Shown here piece after piece: positions 15,627-23,107 of a DNA stretch of 48,889 bases. The DNA lies in the NCBI RefSeq assembly GCF_014698335.1, contig NZ_JACJSV010000034.1, positions 1 to 48,889 of the forward strand, written 5' to 3'. The stretch comes from Microcystis viridis FACHB-1342 (GTDB taxonomy: Bacteria; Cyanobacteriota; Cyanobacteriia; Cyanobacteriales; Microcystaceae). Position numbers and translations under genes: made by a program. Every line of letters starts with the position of its first letter. Positions within the stretch are counted from its first letter, which is position 1. Below the pieces are notes generated by a model, which saw only the letters and a list, made by a program, of their open reading frames with translations, did not search any database and was not told the origin of the DNA.

Positions 15627-17072
15627 ATGAGTTTATGTCTTAATCCCGATTGTCTATATAACAATGATCCTACGGATAAATTCTGTCAAAAATGTCGCTT
15701 TCAATTATTACTAAAAGATCGTTATCGTGCTATAAAATTAATTGGTCAAGGAGGTTTCGGTAAAACTTTTCAAGCAATTGATGAGGATAAACCTTCTCAA
15801 CCTTATTGTGTGATTAAACAATTTTTTCCTAGCGCTCAAGATAGTAATGCTCTCAAGAAAGCTGCGGAATTATTTAGAGAAGAAGCGATTAGTTTAGATA
15901 ATCTCGGTCAACACCCACAAATTCCCTCGCTCTATGCCTATTTTACCGGCAATGATGGGCGACAATATCTTGTTCAAGAATATATTGAAGGACAAAATCT
16001 AGAACAAGAATTACAAAGCGAAGGAGTTTTCAATGAAGAAAAGATCAAACATCTTTTATTAGAAATTTTGCCAATTCTTGATTTTATCCATGCCAAAAGA
16101 GTCATTCATCGAGATATTAAACCAGCTAATATAATTAGGAGACCCAGCGATAATAAAATAATTTTAGTGGATTTCGGTGCCTCTAAATTTATAACCATTG
16201 CTAATCTTTCTCTAACAGGAACAGTGATCGGTTCGCCGGGATATATCGCTCCAGAACAAAGTAATGGCAAAGCGATTAATAGCAGTGATTTATATAGTTT
16301 GGGAGTCACTTGTATCTATTTATTAACGGGAATATCTCCCTTTGAATTATTCGATGTGAGTGAACATGAATGGGTATGGAGACAGCACCTGATTAATAAT
16401 CCTGTTAGTGTTGAATTAGGTAAAATTTTAGATAAATTAATTGAATTTGGCACCAAAAAACGTTATCAATCAGCCGGGGAAGTCCTGCAAGAGTTAGCGG
16501 TAAAATTAGCCGTAGTGATTCCGCCAAAACCCCGATCACAGAATACAATTCAAGAAACAGTTTTGCCAGTTTTTCCAGCCGCCACCAGGGAGGAAATTAA
16601 CCTCAAAAGTGCCAAGGAAATTGATTACACTAACCTACGGGATTTCTTAGCGCAAGAAAAATGGCAAGAGGCAGATCAAGAAACGGCTAATCTCTTCTTA
16701 AAAGTTGCCGATCGAACTAAAGAAAAATATCTTAAGATAGAAGACATAGATAACTTTCCCTGTGAAGATTTAGCCACTATCAATCAACTCTGGTTAAAAT
16801 ATAGTCAGGGAAAATTCGGTATATCTGTTCAGAAAAGAATCTATGAAAGTTTGGGAGGAAGCGGCAATTATGATCAACAAAAATGGAACGATTTTGGGTC
16901 AAAAGTCGGTTGGCGAGTTAATAACAAGTGGTTATACTACGATCAAATTACTTTCTCTCTCAAAGCACCCCCTGGACATCTCCCCACCCTTGTGTGGGGT
17001 GTGGGGGGTGGGATAATTCTTTTTTCTCGTCTGGAAACCTGTGCTATGGACAGAGTTTCTAGCAGGGGATAA
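15627..17072 (+). CDS. Zinc-ribbon Ser/Thr protein kinase with C-terminal GUN4 domain
   Basis: 481 residues. An N-terminal zinc ribbon has Cys at 4, 9, 20 and 23. The kinase domain (about 29-285) has GQGGFGKTF, the ATP-anchoring Lys in CVIKQFF, VIHRDIKPANII and LVDFGASK, so it should be active. After a linker, about 328-470 is GUN4-like (LRDFLAQEKWQEADQETANL, then VGWRVNNKWL and APPGHLPT). GUN4 domains bind porphyrins, so tetrapyrrole-responsive signalling is plausible. The extreme C-terminus is odd: G-rich heptamers at 16990-17012 encode VWGVGGG inside GUN4, and MDRVSSRG extends past the usual ETC ending. Confidence 0.88.
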   Translation: MSLCLNPDCLYNNDPTDKFCQKCRFQLLLKDRYRAIKLIGQGGFGKTFQAIDEDKPSQPYCVIKQFFPSAQDSNALKKAAELFREEAISLDNLGQHPQIPSLYAYFTGNDGRQYLVQEYIEGQNLEQELQSEGVFNEEKIKHLLLEILPILDFIHAKRVIHRDIKPANIIRRPSDNKIILVDFGASKFITIANLSLTGTVIGSPGYIAPEQSNGKAINSSDLYSLGVTCIYLLTGISPFELFDVSEHEWVWRQHLINNPVSVELGKILDKLIEFGTKKRYQSAGEVLQELAVKLAVVIPPKPRSQNTIQETVLPVFPAATREEINLKSAKEIDYTNLRDFLAQEKWQEADQETANLFLKVADRTKEKYLKIEDIDNFPCEDLATINQLWLKYSQGKFGISVQKRIYESLGGSGNYDQQKWNDFGSKVGWRVNNKWLYYDQITFSLKAPPGHLPTLVWGVGGGIILFSRLETCAMDRVSSRG

Positions 17073-17078
17073 ATTGAC

Positions 17079-17531
17079 TTAAAAACTTTTCTGGAGAATT
17101 AAACAGTTTCTCCCTTCGCCAGTGCGGATATATTGTAAAGTATCAGTAAGAGAACGCATCAAAAGTAATCCTCGATCGCTTTCCATTTCCAAAGGTGCGA
17201 CGGGATCTTGTTGTGGAGAATCAAGTTTTGCTTGCAGATCAAAAGGTTGACCGTGATCCCATATTTTTATTTCTAGAGAATGGGACGAAAAAGTTAATTC
17301 TAGATCGATGGGTGTAGTTGGGGGTAAATTTTTGTGAGCGTAACGGACAGTATTAGTAAATCCTTCTGCTAAAGCCACCTTACACTGCCAAAGCACCGAC
17401 TCAGGTAAAAAAGGGCAGCCGTGGGATTCAAACCATTGTAGGACTGGGATTAGAGCTGCCAATTCCGTCCGGACTTGTAGATGGAATTGAAGGGGGAAAG
17501 AAGGGGAAATTAAGACTTCAGAAGGCACCAC
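17079..17531 (-). CDS. RsbW/SpoIIAB-type anti-sigma serine kinase
   Basis: 150 residues of the HATPase_c fold. The N-box is WQCKVALAEGFTNTVRYAHKN (shown in parts: VALAEGFTN, VRYAHKN), the G1 box is KIWDHGQPF, and the G2 region is ESDRGLLLMRSL. Such proteins phosphorylate STAS-domain antagonists in partner-switching modules. Its start overlaps the end of the upstream STAS-sugar transferase gene by 14 bases, so the STAS domain of that protein is the obvious partner. No sigma factor gene is adjacent. Confidence 0.82.
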   Translation of the reverse strand: MVPSEVLISPSFPLQFHLQVRTELAALIPVLQWFESHGCPFLPESVLWQCKVALAEGFTNTVRYAHKNLPPTTPIDLELTFSSHSLEIKIWDHGQPFDLQAKLDSPQQDPVAPLEMESDRGLLLMRSLTDTLQYIRTGEGRNCLILQKSF

Positions 17532-18513
17532 TGTTTTTTTGAAAGAGAATCAAAATTGTTTTAAAAATCAGTCGTAGATCGTAGCTTAAACTCCAATTTT
17601 CTTGATAGCGCAAATCTAGTTGAATTACCTCTTCAAAATTATGCACCTGAGAGCGACCATTCACCTGCCATTCTCCCGTCATACCGGGTTTTACATCTAA
17701 ACGTTGCCATTGGGGAACATCGTAGCGTTCCACTTCATCGGGGGTGGGAGGACGAGTGCCAACAAGACTCATTTCACCAATGATCACATTCCAAAACTGG
17801 GGGAATTCGTCTAAACTGGTGCGACGTAAAAATTTTCCTACCCGGGTAATCCGGGGATCATTTTTATTCTTAAAAAAAGCTCCCTGCGCTTGATTGGGGA
17901 TTTTATCCCTGAGTGCTTCTGCATCCACACACATGGAACGAAACTTAAGAATCTTAAATTGCTTTCCCAACCAACCGCAGCGGGTTTGACTAAAAAAAAT
18001 CGGACCCGGACTATCTAACTTAATAGCGATAGCAATGGGGACAAAAATAACCCCCGTGATCAATAAACCCACGATCCCACCAACAAGGTCAAGACCGCGC
18101 TTTAACCAACTACGAATCGAGGGATGGGTTTTCAGTAGATGGTTTTCAGTGGCAGTAAAGCCATTTTCTTGGGGTGCTAGGGGGGGGGTTTGAAAAGTGA
18201 ATAATTGATCTAGTCCCGTAATCGATAAAACCCCCATCACTGGGGGATGGACGTTAACCAGCACTAACTCGATATTTTCTGCCCTGGCCGCTTTGAGATT
18301 ATGCACCAAAGCACCCACACCACTACTATCCATAAATTGAGTGGCATTGAGATCGAGAATGACTTTTTCGGGAGTGGGTGTTTGGGTGATGAGATGGTGA
18401 AAGATATCCTTGAACTGTAATGCTTCCAGGACAGTCAAGCGATCGGGTATCCGCAAAATGGGATACTCCATCGGAATGATCAGAAAACGCGTTTCAGGGA
18501 TTTGGGAAGTCAT
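17518..18513 (-). CDS. STAS domain fused to a bacterial sugar transferase
   Basis: 331 residues from the ATG at 18513 (MTSQIPETRF); an upstream TTG at 18594 is less likely. The first ~110 residues are a STAS domain with ATQFMDSSGVGAL, including the Ser normally phosphorylated by an RsbW-type kinase. From about 140 on it is a PF02397 sugar transferase: one membrane helix (GIVGLLITGVIFVPIAI), then FKILKFRSM, RRTSLDEFPQFWNV and LVGTRPPTPDEV. These enzymes load the first sugar phosphate onto undecaprenyl phosphate for exopolysaccharide. The fusion plus the overlapping kinase gene suggests partner-switching control of polysaccharide initiation (inference). Confidence 0.88.
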   Translation of the reverse strand: MTSQIPETRFLIIPMEYPILRIPDRLTVLEALQFKDIFHHLITQTPTPEKVILDLNATQFMDSSGVGALVHNLKAARAENIELVLVNVHPPVMGVLSITGLDQLFTFQTPPLAPQENGFTATENHLLKTHPSIRSWLKRGLDLVGGIVGLLITGVIFVPIAIAIKLDSPGPIFFSQTRCGWLGKQFKILKFRSMCVDAEALRDKIPNQAQGAFFKNKNDPRITRVGKFLRRTSLDEFPQFWNVIIGEMSLVGTRPPTPDEVERYDVPQWQRLDVKPGMTGEWQVNGRSQVHNFEEVIQLDLRYQENWSLSYDLRLIFKTILILFQKNSGAF

Positions 18514-18627
18514 CGACACAAAAAGATGATTTGATAGATGAACAAGGCCTGATGACCCACTTAAATGTTTACTACACTTTTCCCCAAATACCAATAGGCA
18601 ATGTTACAGATTACCTGTGATTATCGG

Positions 18628-19278
18628 CTAACGAATCTCACCTAAAGGCGGACGGCCTTGGGTTTGGGATTTCGCTTTCGCCGCACTCTTCCTTAGGGCA
18701 TCTAAACGGGTCTCATAACGCTTACGCAGACGACGGTTAGGTGTTTGTTCGATTAGGGTTTTAAAGGCACTGCCTAGGCTCTTGTAGGCGTTGGGAAGAG
18801 AATAACCGAAACGAGTGGCCAAGGCGATCGCTTTTTCATCGGCTTCGATCGCTTCTTTGAGAATTTTATCGCCATTATTTTTGCGCCAGAGACGATAACC
18901 AGAAATCCCACACAATCCCATGGCCAAGAGCAATAATAAACCGTCCTGTACCCATAATTCCCCCACCGCACCACCTAAACCAATAGCGAGGGCGGCCATT
19001 TCCCAGCCTTCCCGGGGAATACTATCATTTTGAATCCTGGCCACTTCATGCCAAAAGAGCAAATTACGCTGATCGATGGCTAAATTTTCCCATTTTGCCA
19101 AATCTATCTGAATTTCTACCTCATCTCTGCCAATTTCTTCACAACGGATCAGGGGGGGGTTAATCTCTGTGGAACCTTCTACCGTTACCCAGCTTTGTAA
19201 TTCTGGGGGTAGCAGGGTTTTTAGGCGCCGAAGTTCGCTCATTTCGGCTCGTGCAGAGGAGGCCGCATAAGATGTCAT
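18628..19278 (-). CDS. DUF3318 protein
   Basis: 216 residues matching the cyanobacterial DUF3318 family: SELRRLKTLLPPELQSW near the start, FWHEVARIQND (about 74-84), then two hydrophobic segments (about 90-125), a helical region and a basic Lys/Arg-rich tail ending RPPLGEIR. HEVAR resembles a metal site but lacks the full HExxH. It lies ~115 bases upstream of the STAS-sugar transferase gene on the same strand. Function unknown. Confidence 0.8.
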   Translation of the reverse strand: MTSYAASSARAEMSELRRLKTLLPPELQSWVTVEGSTEINPPLIRCEEIGRDEVEIQIDLAKWENLAIDQRNLLFWHEVARIQNDSIPREGWEMAALAIGLGGAVGELWVQDGLLLLLAMGLCGISGYRLWRKNNGDKILKEAIEADEKAIALATRFGYSLPNAYKSLGSAFKTLIEQTPNRRLRKRYETRLDALRKSAAKAKSQTQGRPPLGEIR

Positions 19279-19380
19279 AGATTTTTTACCTATTCTCTAC
19301 CAATGACGATGATTTCCATTTTCGATCATAGCGGTCTTTTTTCTGATCTTGGCAGCTTTTAGCCCTAGGAAGTATTTTCA

Positions 19381-19600
19381 GTGATCAGTGATCAGTCATC
19401 AGTGAGGGAAGTGGGAAGTGGGGAGAAACAATCCATAACTGGGTTTTTAAAGTTCGATTGGGAGTCAATCATACTAAGTAGGTGGGTGTTAAAAATTGTC
19501 AGATACCCCCTTATTAAGGGCGATCCCCCCGCCTATCGGCACCCCCCTTATCAAGGGGGGCAGGGGGGATAAAAGACAAAATTTATCTTCTATTTACTTA
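19381..19600. repeat. AGTGATC heptamers and a CCCCCTTATCAAGGGGG MITE copy
   Basis: No gene. Heptamers run from 19380 to about 19405. A copy of the repeat family also seen at 28304-28420, 38804-38900 and 48738-48785 follows: TAAGTAGGTGGGTGTTAAAA (from about 19476), TCAGATACCCCC, GCCTATCGGCACCCCCC and TTATCAAGGGGGGCAGGGGG. Each copy keeps different parts; this one has a clear left end and a degraded right end. Confidence 0.7.
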
Positions 19601-19625
19601 TTAAATAGACCGTAACTTTTGCTGA

Positions 19626-20255
19626 CTAATGCTCAAATATATCTTTATACTGCTGTAAATCTAAAGCGGTGAAGATGGGGATACAACTAAAGCATTTTTG
19701 GGCTAATTCCCATCTTTCTTCTCTTTGCAGCATCACAATTAATTTATCTCGCACTGAGAGTAAATAGCGCACATCGTTGGCGGCATAACTCAGTTGTTTT
19801 GGGGTAAGATTAACGGCATTTCCCCAATCAGAACTTTGAGCGGTTTTGTCTAATTCTATGCCTTCTAATTCCTGCACGAGACTTTTTAAACCGTGACTGC
19901 TAGTATAAGTCCGAGCCAGTTTACTGGCGATTTTGGTACAGAAAATCGGTTGAGTCGCAATGCCAAAAGTTTGGGACAATTGAGCCACATCAAAACGGGC
20001 GAAATGAAAGACTTTTTCTATCCGCTCATCCTCCATGACCTTTTTGAGATTAGGAGCCTCTGTTTGCCCCCTAAAAATGCGAATAGCGGTGACAAAACCA
20101 CTGGGATCACAGAGTTGAATTAAACACAGTCGATCTCGTCCTGGGATTAATCCCATAGTTTCTGTATCTACAGCGATCGAATTAACCCCTAGATAACGGG
20201 ATAATAGGTCATCGCTTAAATCTCGATCGCACACTTGAAAATTGTCTAAGTTCAT
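19626..20255 (-). CDS. Ribonuclease D-type 3'-5' exonuclease
   Basis: 209 residues with the three DEDDy exonuclease motifs: VDTETMGLIPG (about 28-38), VFHFARFDVAQL and YAANDVRYLLSV. The protein ends after the exonuclease domain, without the HRDC domains of E. coli RNase D, as is usual in cyanobacteria. It should trim RNA 3' ends such as tRNA precursors. I start it at the ATG at 20255 (MNLDNFQV). An upstream in-frame ATG would put codons inside a GATAGGA tandem repeat (20266-20288), which I take as a leader repeat. Confidence 0.85.
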   Translation of the reverse strand: MNLDNFQVCDRDLSDDLLSRYLGVNSIAVDTETMGLIPGRDRLCLIQLCDPSGFVTAIRIFRGQTEAPNLKKVMEDERIEKVFHFARFDVAQLSQTFGIATQPIFCTKIASKLARTYTSSHGLKSLVQELEGIELDKTAQSSDWGNAVNLTPKQLSYAANDVRYLLSVRDKLIVMLQREERWELAQKCFSCIPIFTALDLQQYKDIFEH

Positions 20256-20337
20256 ATAGTTAGCAGATAGGAGATAGGAGATAGGAGGGAAATTTGTCAT
20301 GCTTTTGCCTATCGCACGACTGCCTTTATTTCCCTGA

Positions 20338-20461
20338 TAAGTAGTTGGACAAAAGTAAAGTTAACTGTGGGGTAAGGAGTCTCCGAGTCGGTCGTCAGTA
20401 AGAATTGCGGCAATTTACATTTCTTAAGATAGACCACAGAATTTATGTCCGACTACTTAAC
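20338..20461. repeat. MITE-like element with AAGTAGTTGGACA ends
   Basis: TAAGTAGTTGGACA near 20339 and TGTCCGACTACTTA near 20446-20459 form terminal inverted repeats with one mismatch, bounding a ~120-base non-coding unit. Inside them TAACTGTGG and CCACAGAAT look like a second imperfect pair. No reading frame is present, so it would need a transposase elsewhere. Confidence 0.6.
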
Positions 20462-20524
20462 TGATAACTGATAACTGATTTTAAAAACTGATAATTAAAT
20501 TTAAATATCATCATGACCATTTTG

Positions 20525-21514
20525 TCAACGCTTTTTAACAAAAAGTTGTGTAAAATAATATTCACCAGCATTATTTTTAGCGATACCGATACCGGTAAGA
20601 TTATAATCACCAACCATATTTTTTTGATGACCGGGGCTATTAATCCAACCCTTGACGGCAACGCTAACGGGGTCAGGATATCCCTTCATAAAAGCCAAAT
20701 TTTCGCCCATTTTTTCTAAAGGAATCTTCCTTTGTACTGCCTTGACTCTTCCCTCAAAACCATCATGACTAAAAGGAGCCTGTTTATTGGCCATTTTTTG
20801 ACTAAATAAGCGAGCTTCATGACTAATACGAGCATCGAGACGTAGGGGCGGTAAATTTTGAGAAATTCGGTAGCGATTAACTTGATAATTAGTGTTTTCT
20901 TCGAGGGTAATTAAAAAAGATTGATTCCCGATAGAATCGTAGCTAAGGGGATTAGTAGAAACGGGAGCGGATTGACGTTTTAAAAATATTTGAGTAAAGT
21001 ACAATTTTCCTTGATTATCCGTCGCTACTCCAATCCCAGTACTATCAAAATCTCCCTTCATATTTTCCCGATGACCTTGACTTTTAATCCAACCATCCAC
21101 AGCAATCATTACTGGGTCATCATAACCTTGATTAACTGCCAGATTTTCCCCCACCGCTTCATAGGGAACCGAAACGCCAATAGTTTGCACTCTTTTGTCA
21201 AAATCTTGATGACTAAAAGGAACTAAACCCGCGGCCATACGTTGGCTATGTAATCTTGCTTGTTGCGAAATTGTCCGATTTAACAGTAGGGGAGATAAAT
21301 TGCGAGATTGACGATAGCGATTGACCTGTTGATAAATTTTATTCTCTAAAACAAGTAAAGTTGCCGCATCTAAAGGAGAGGGAGAAGGAGCGGGAGAGAA
21401 AGATGGTACAAGTTCCGTAAAAGAGCTATAGTTTAAGGCACTACAGGCCATTAAACTTGTCGATACAAGCATCAAAATTCCTAACTGATAACCCTTCTTA
21501 AAAGAACTTTTCAT
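20525..21514 (-). CDS. Lipoprotein with two CAP (SCP/PR-1) domains
   Basis: 329 residues. The N-terminus has a basic start, a hydrophobic core and lipobox LMAC, so the protein is probably a lipoprotein. A Ser/Pro linker leads into two tandem CAP domains (about 55-175 and 210-329). Each has its own VNRYRxSxNLxPL, RLxSQxMA, PFSHxxFxxRV and AVxGWIxSxGHxxNM. The two copies are about half identical by eye, pointing to duplication within the gene. Bacterial CAP proteins are secreted with little known biochemistry. The His residues of the CAP cavity (FSH, GH) are present in both. Confidence 0.88.
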   Translation of the reverse strand: MKSSFKKGYQLGILMLVSTSLMACSALNYSSFTELVPSFSPAPSPSPLDAATLLVLENKIYQQVNRYRQSRNLSPLLLNRTISQQARLHSQRMAAGLVPFSHQDFDKRVQTIGVSVPYEAVGENLAVNQGYDDPVMIAVDGWIKSQGHRENMKGDFDSTGIGVATDNQGKLYFTQIFLKRQSAPVSTNPLSYDSIGNQSFLITLEENTNYQVNRYRISQNLPPLRLDARISHEARLFSQKMANKQAPFSHDGFEGRVKAVQRKIPLEKMGENLAFMKGYPDPVSVAVKGWINSPGHQKNMVGDYNLTGIGIAKNNAGEYYFTQLFVKKR

Positions 21515-21614
21515 ATTAAGCTAGTCTAGAACAGAGAATAGGTCAAAATGAATATAAAATTTAGATGCACAATAGCTGTCCCTCTGATAACTGTTAACTG
21601 ATAACTGCTCACTG

Positions 21615-22862
21615 TTAACCATTCATCGATAAATATTTAGCCACCGATTGCACATCTTTATCACCCCGTCCAGAGAAATTAATAACAATGCGAGGACTAC
21701 CACTTACTTGTGGGCAAAGAGTTTCTAAATAGGCTAAAGCATGGGCAGTTTCTAGGGCCGGAATAATCCCTTCTAAACGGGAAACTCGTTGAAAAGCTTC
21801 TAGTGCTTCCTTGTCGGTAACACTGTAATATTCGGCGCGACCACTATCTTTTAAAAAGCTATGTTCTGGCCCGACTCCGGGATAATCTAAACCGGCACTA
21901 ATGGAGTGGGCCTCGATAACTTGACCTTCGCTATCTTGTAATAAATAACTCATTGCTCCATGTAGAACCCCCGGTTGACCTTGGGTAAGGGTGGCGGCGT
22001 GTTTTCCAGAGGCGATACTTTCCCCGGCAGCCTCAACACCAATTAAACGCACGGCAGTTTCTTTAACAAACTCATGAAATAAACCCATAGCATTAGAACC
22101 ACCCCCCACGCAAGCGAGGAGAATATCCGGTAAACCGCCCCATTTTTCCAGACTTTGCTGACGAGTTTCTTGACCAATAATCGCATGAAAATCGCGCACC
22201 ATCATCGGATAGGGATGGGGACCTGCCACAGAACCGAGGATGTAGTGAGTAGTTTCCACATTTGTTACCCAGTCGCGAATCGCTTCCGAGGTGGCATCTT
22301 TCAGGGTTCCCGTCCCGGCGGCCACGGGTTGCACCGTTGCGCCAAGCAGTCTCATGCGGAAAACATTGAGTTCTTGGCGTTCCATGTCGTGAATTCCCAT
22401 ATAAATCACGCATTCTAGACCAAAACGAGCGCAAACCGTAGCGGTGGCCACGCCGTGCTGTCCTGCCCCGGTTTCGGCGATAATTCGCTTTTTACCCATG
22501 CGTTTGGCTAATAAAACCTGACCAAGGGCGTTATTAATCTTGTGGGCCCCGGTATGGTTTAAATCTTCCCGTTTTAGGTAAATTTGCGCCCCAGTACCGT
22601 CCGTTTTGGCATAATGGGCGGTGAGACGTTCGGCAAAATATAAGGGACTAGGTCTGCCGACGTAATCCTTGAGCAGTTGATTTAATTCTTCTTGAAAATC
22701 GGGGTCGTCCTTATACTGATTATAGGCCGTTTCTAGTTCACTTAAGGCTGGCATCAGGGTTTCTGGGACGTATTTGCCCCCGTAGCGTCCAAAACGCCCA
22801 AAAGCATCGGGATACTGGGTTACTGTGCTGGCTGAGGCGGTATAAATCGGCGTGATAGTCAT
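21615..22862 (-). CDS. trpB: Tryptophan synthase beta chain
   Basis: 415 residues. TrpB condenses indole and serine to tryptophan with PLP, normally in complex with TrpA. The N-terminus has [20 protein letters not shown], the PLP lysine lies in [15 protein letters not shown], the phosphate-binding loop is [10 protein letters not shown], and [10 protein letters not shown] is present. Length is normal for the TrpB1 type. I start at the ATG at 22862 (MTITPIYT) with AAGG upstream; a TTG twelve bases earlier also fits. No other trp gene is adjacent, as usual in cyanobacteria. Confidence 0.97.
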   Translation of the reverse strand: MTITPIYTASASTVTQYPDAFGRFGRYGGKYVPETLMPALSELETAYNQYKDDPDFQEELNQLLKDYVGRPSPLYFAERLTAHYAKTDGTGAQIYLKREDLNHTGAHKINNALGQVLLAKRMGKKRIIAETGAGQHGVATATVCARFGLECVIYMGIHDMERQELNVFRMRLLGATVQPVAAGTGTLKDATSEAIRDWVTNVETTHYILGSVAGPHPYPMMVRDFHAIIGQETRQQSLEKWGGLPDILLACVGGGSNAMGLFHEFVKETAVRLIGVEAAGESIASGKHAATLTQGQPGVLHGAMSYLLQDSEGQVIEAHSISAGLDYPGVGPEHSFLKDSGRAEYYSVTDKEALEAFQRVSRLEGIIPALETAHALAYLETLCPQVSGSPRIVINFSGRGDKDVQSVAKYLSMNG

Positions 22863-22979
22863 GTAAACCTTCAATGAGAGACTTATGATCCATTATAAAT
22901 CTAAGGGTTTAGTCTCTGGGTTAACCTGAGTTTCAGGGCAATCATCACCTAATACTAAATCCGTTGAGTATAGGCTATA

Positions 22980-23100
22980 TATCAGGACGGGCAAAAGGCA
23001 AAAGGCAAGGGGCAAAAGGGGGAATAAATAATCAGTTTTTAATAACCGGATTTAGTATAACCCACTTAATCATTAAAGGGTGAGCATTGCCCACCCTTTG
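22980..23100. repeat. GGCAAAA short repeats and a hairpin behind the GH57 gene
   Basis: GGCAAAAGGCAAAAGGC-type units lie at about 22987-23020. The complement, GCCTTTT units, recurs upstream of dacB at 47260-47287. Then AAAGGGTG pairs with CACCCTTT around 23075-23099, an inverted repeat behind the stop of the minus-strand GH57 gene. It lacks a clear T-run, so a terminator role is only possible. Confidence 0.55.
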
Positions 23101-23107
23101 ACTGATT

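Noticed and set aside
19381-19572. Plus-strand frame of 63 codons
   Set aside because: It is encoded by heptamers and a MITE copy only.
22093-22434. Frames inside trpB on both strands
   Set aside because: trpB motifs are unambiguous in the main frame.
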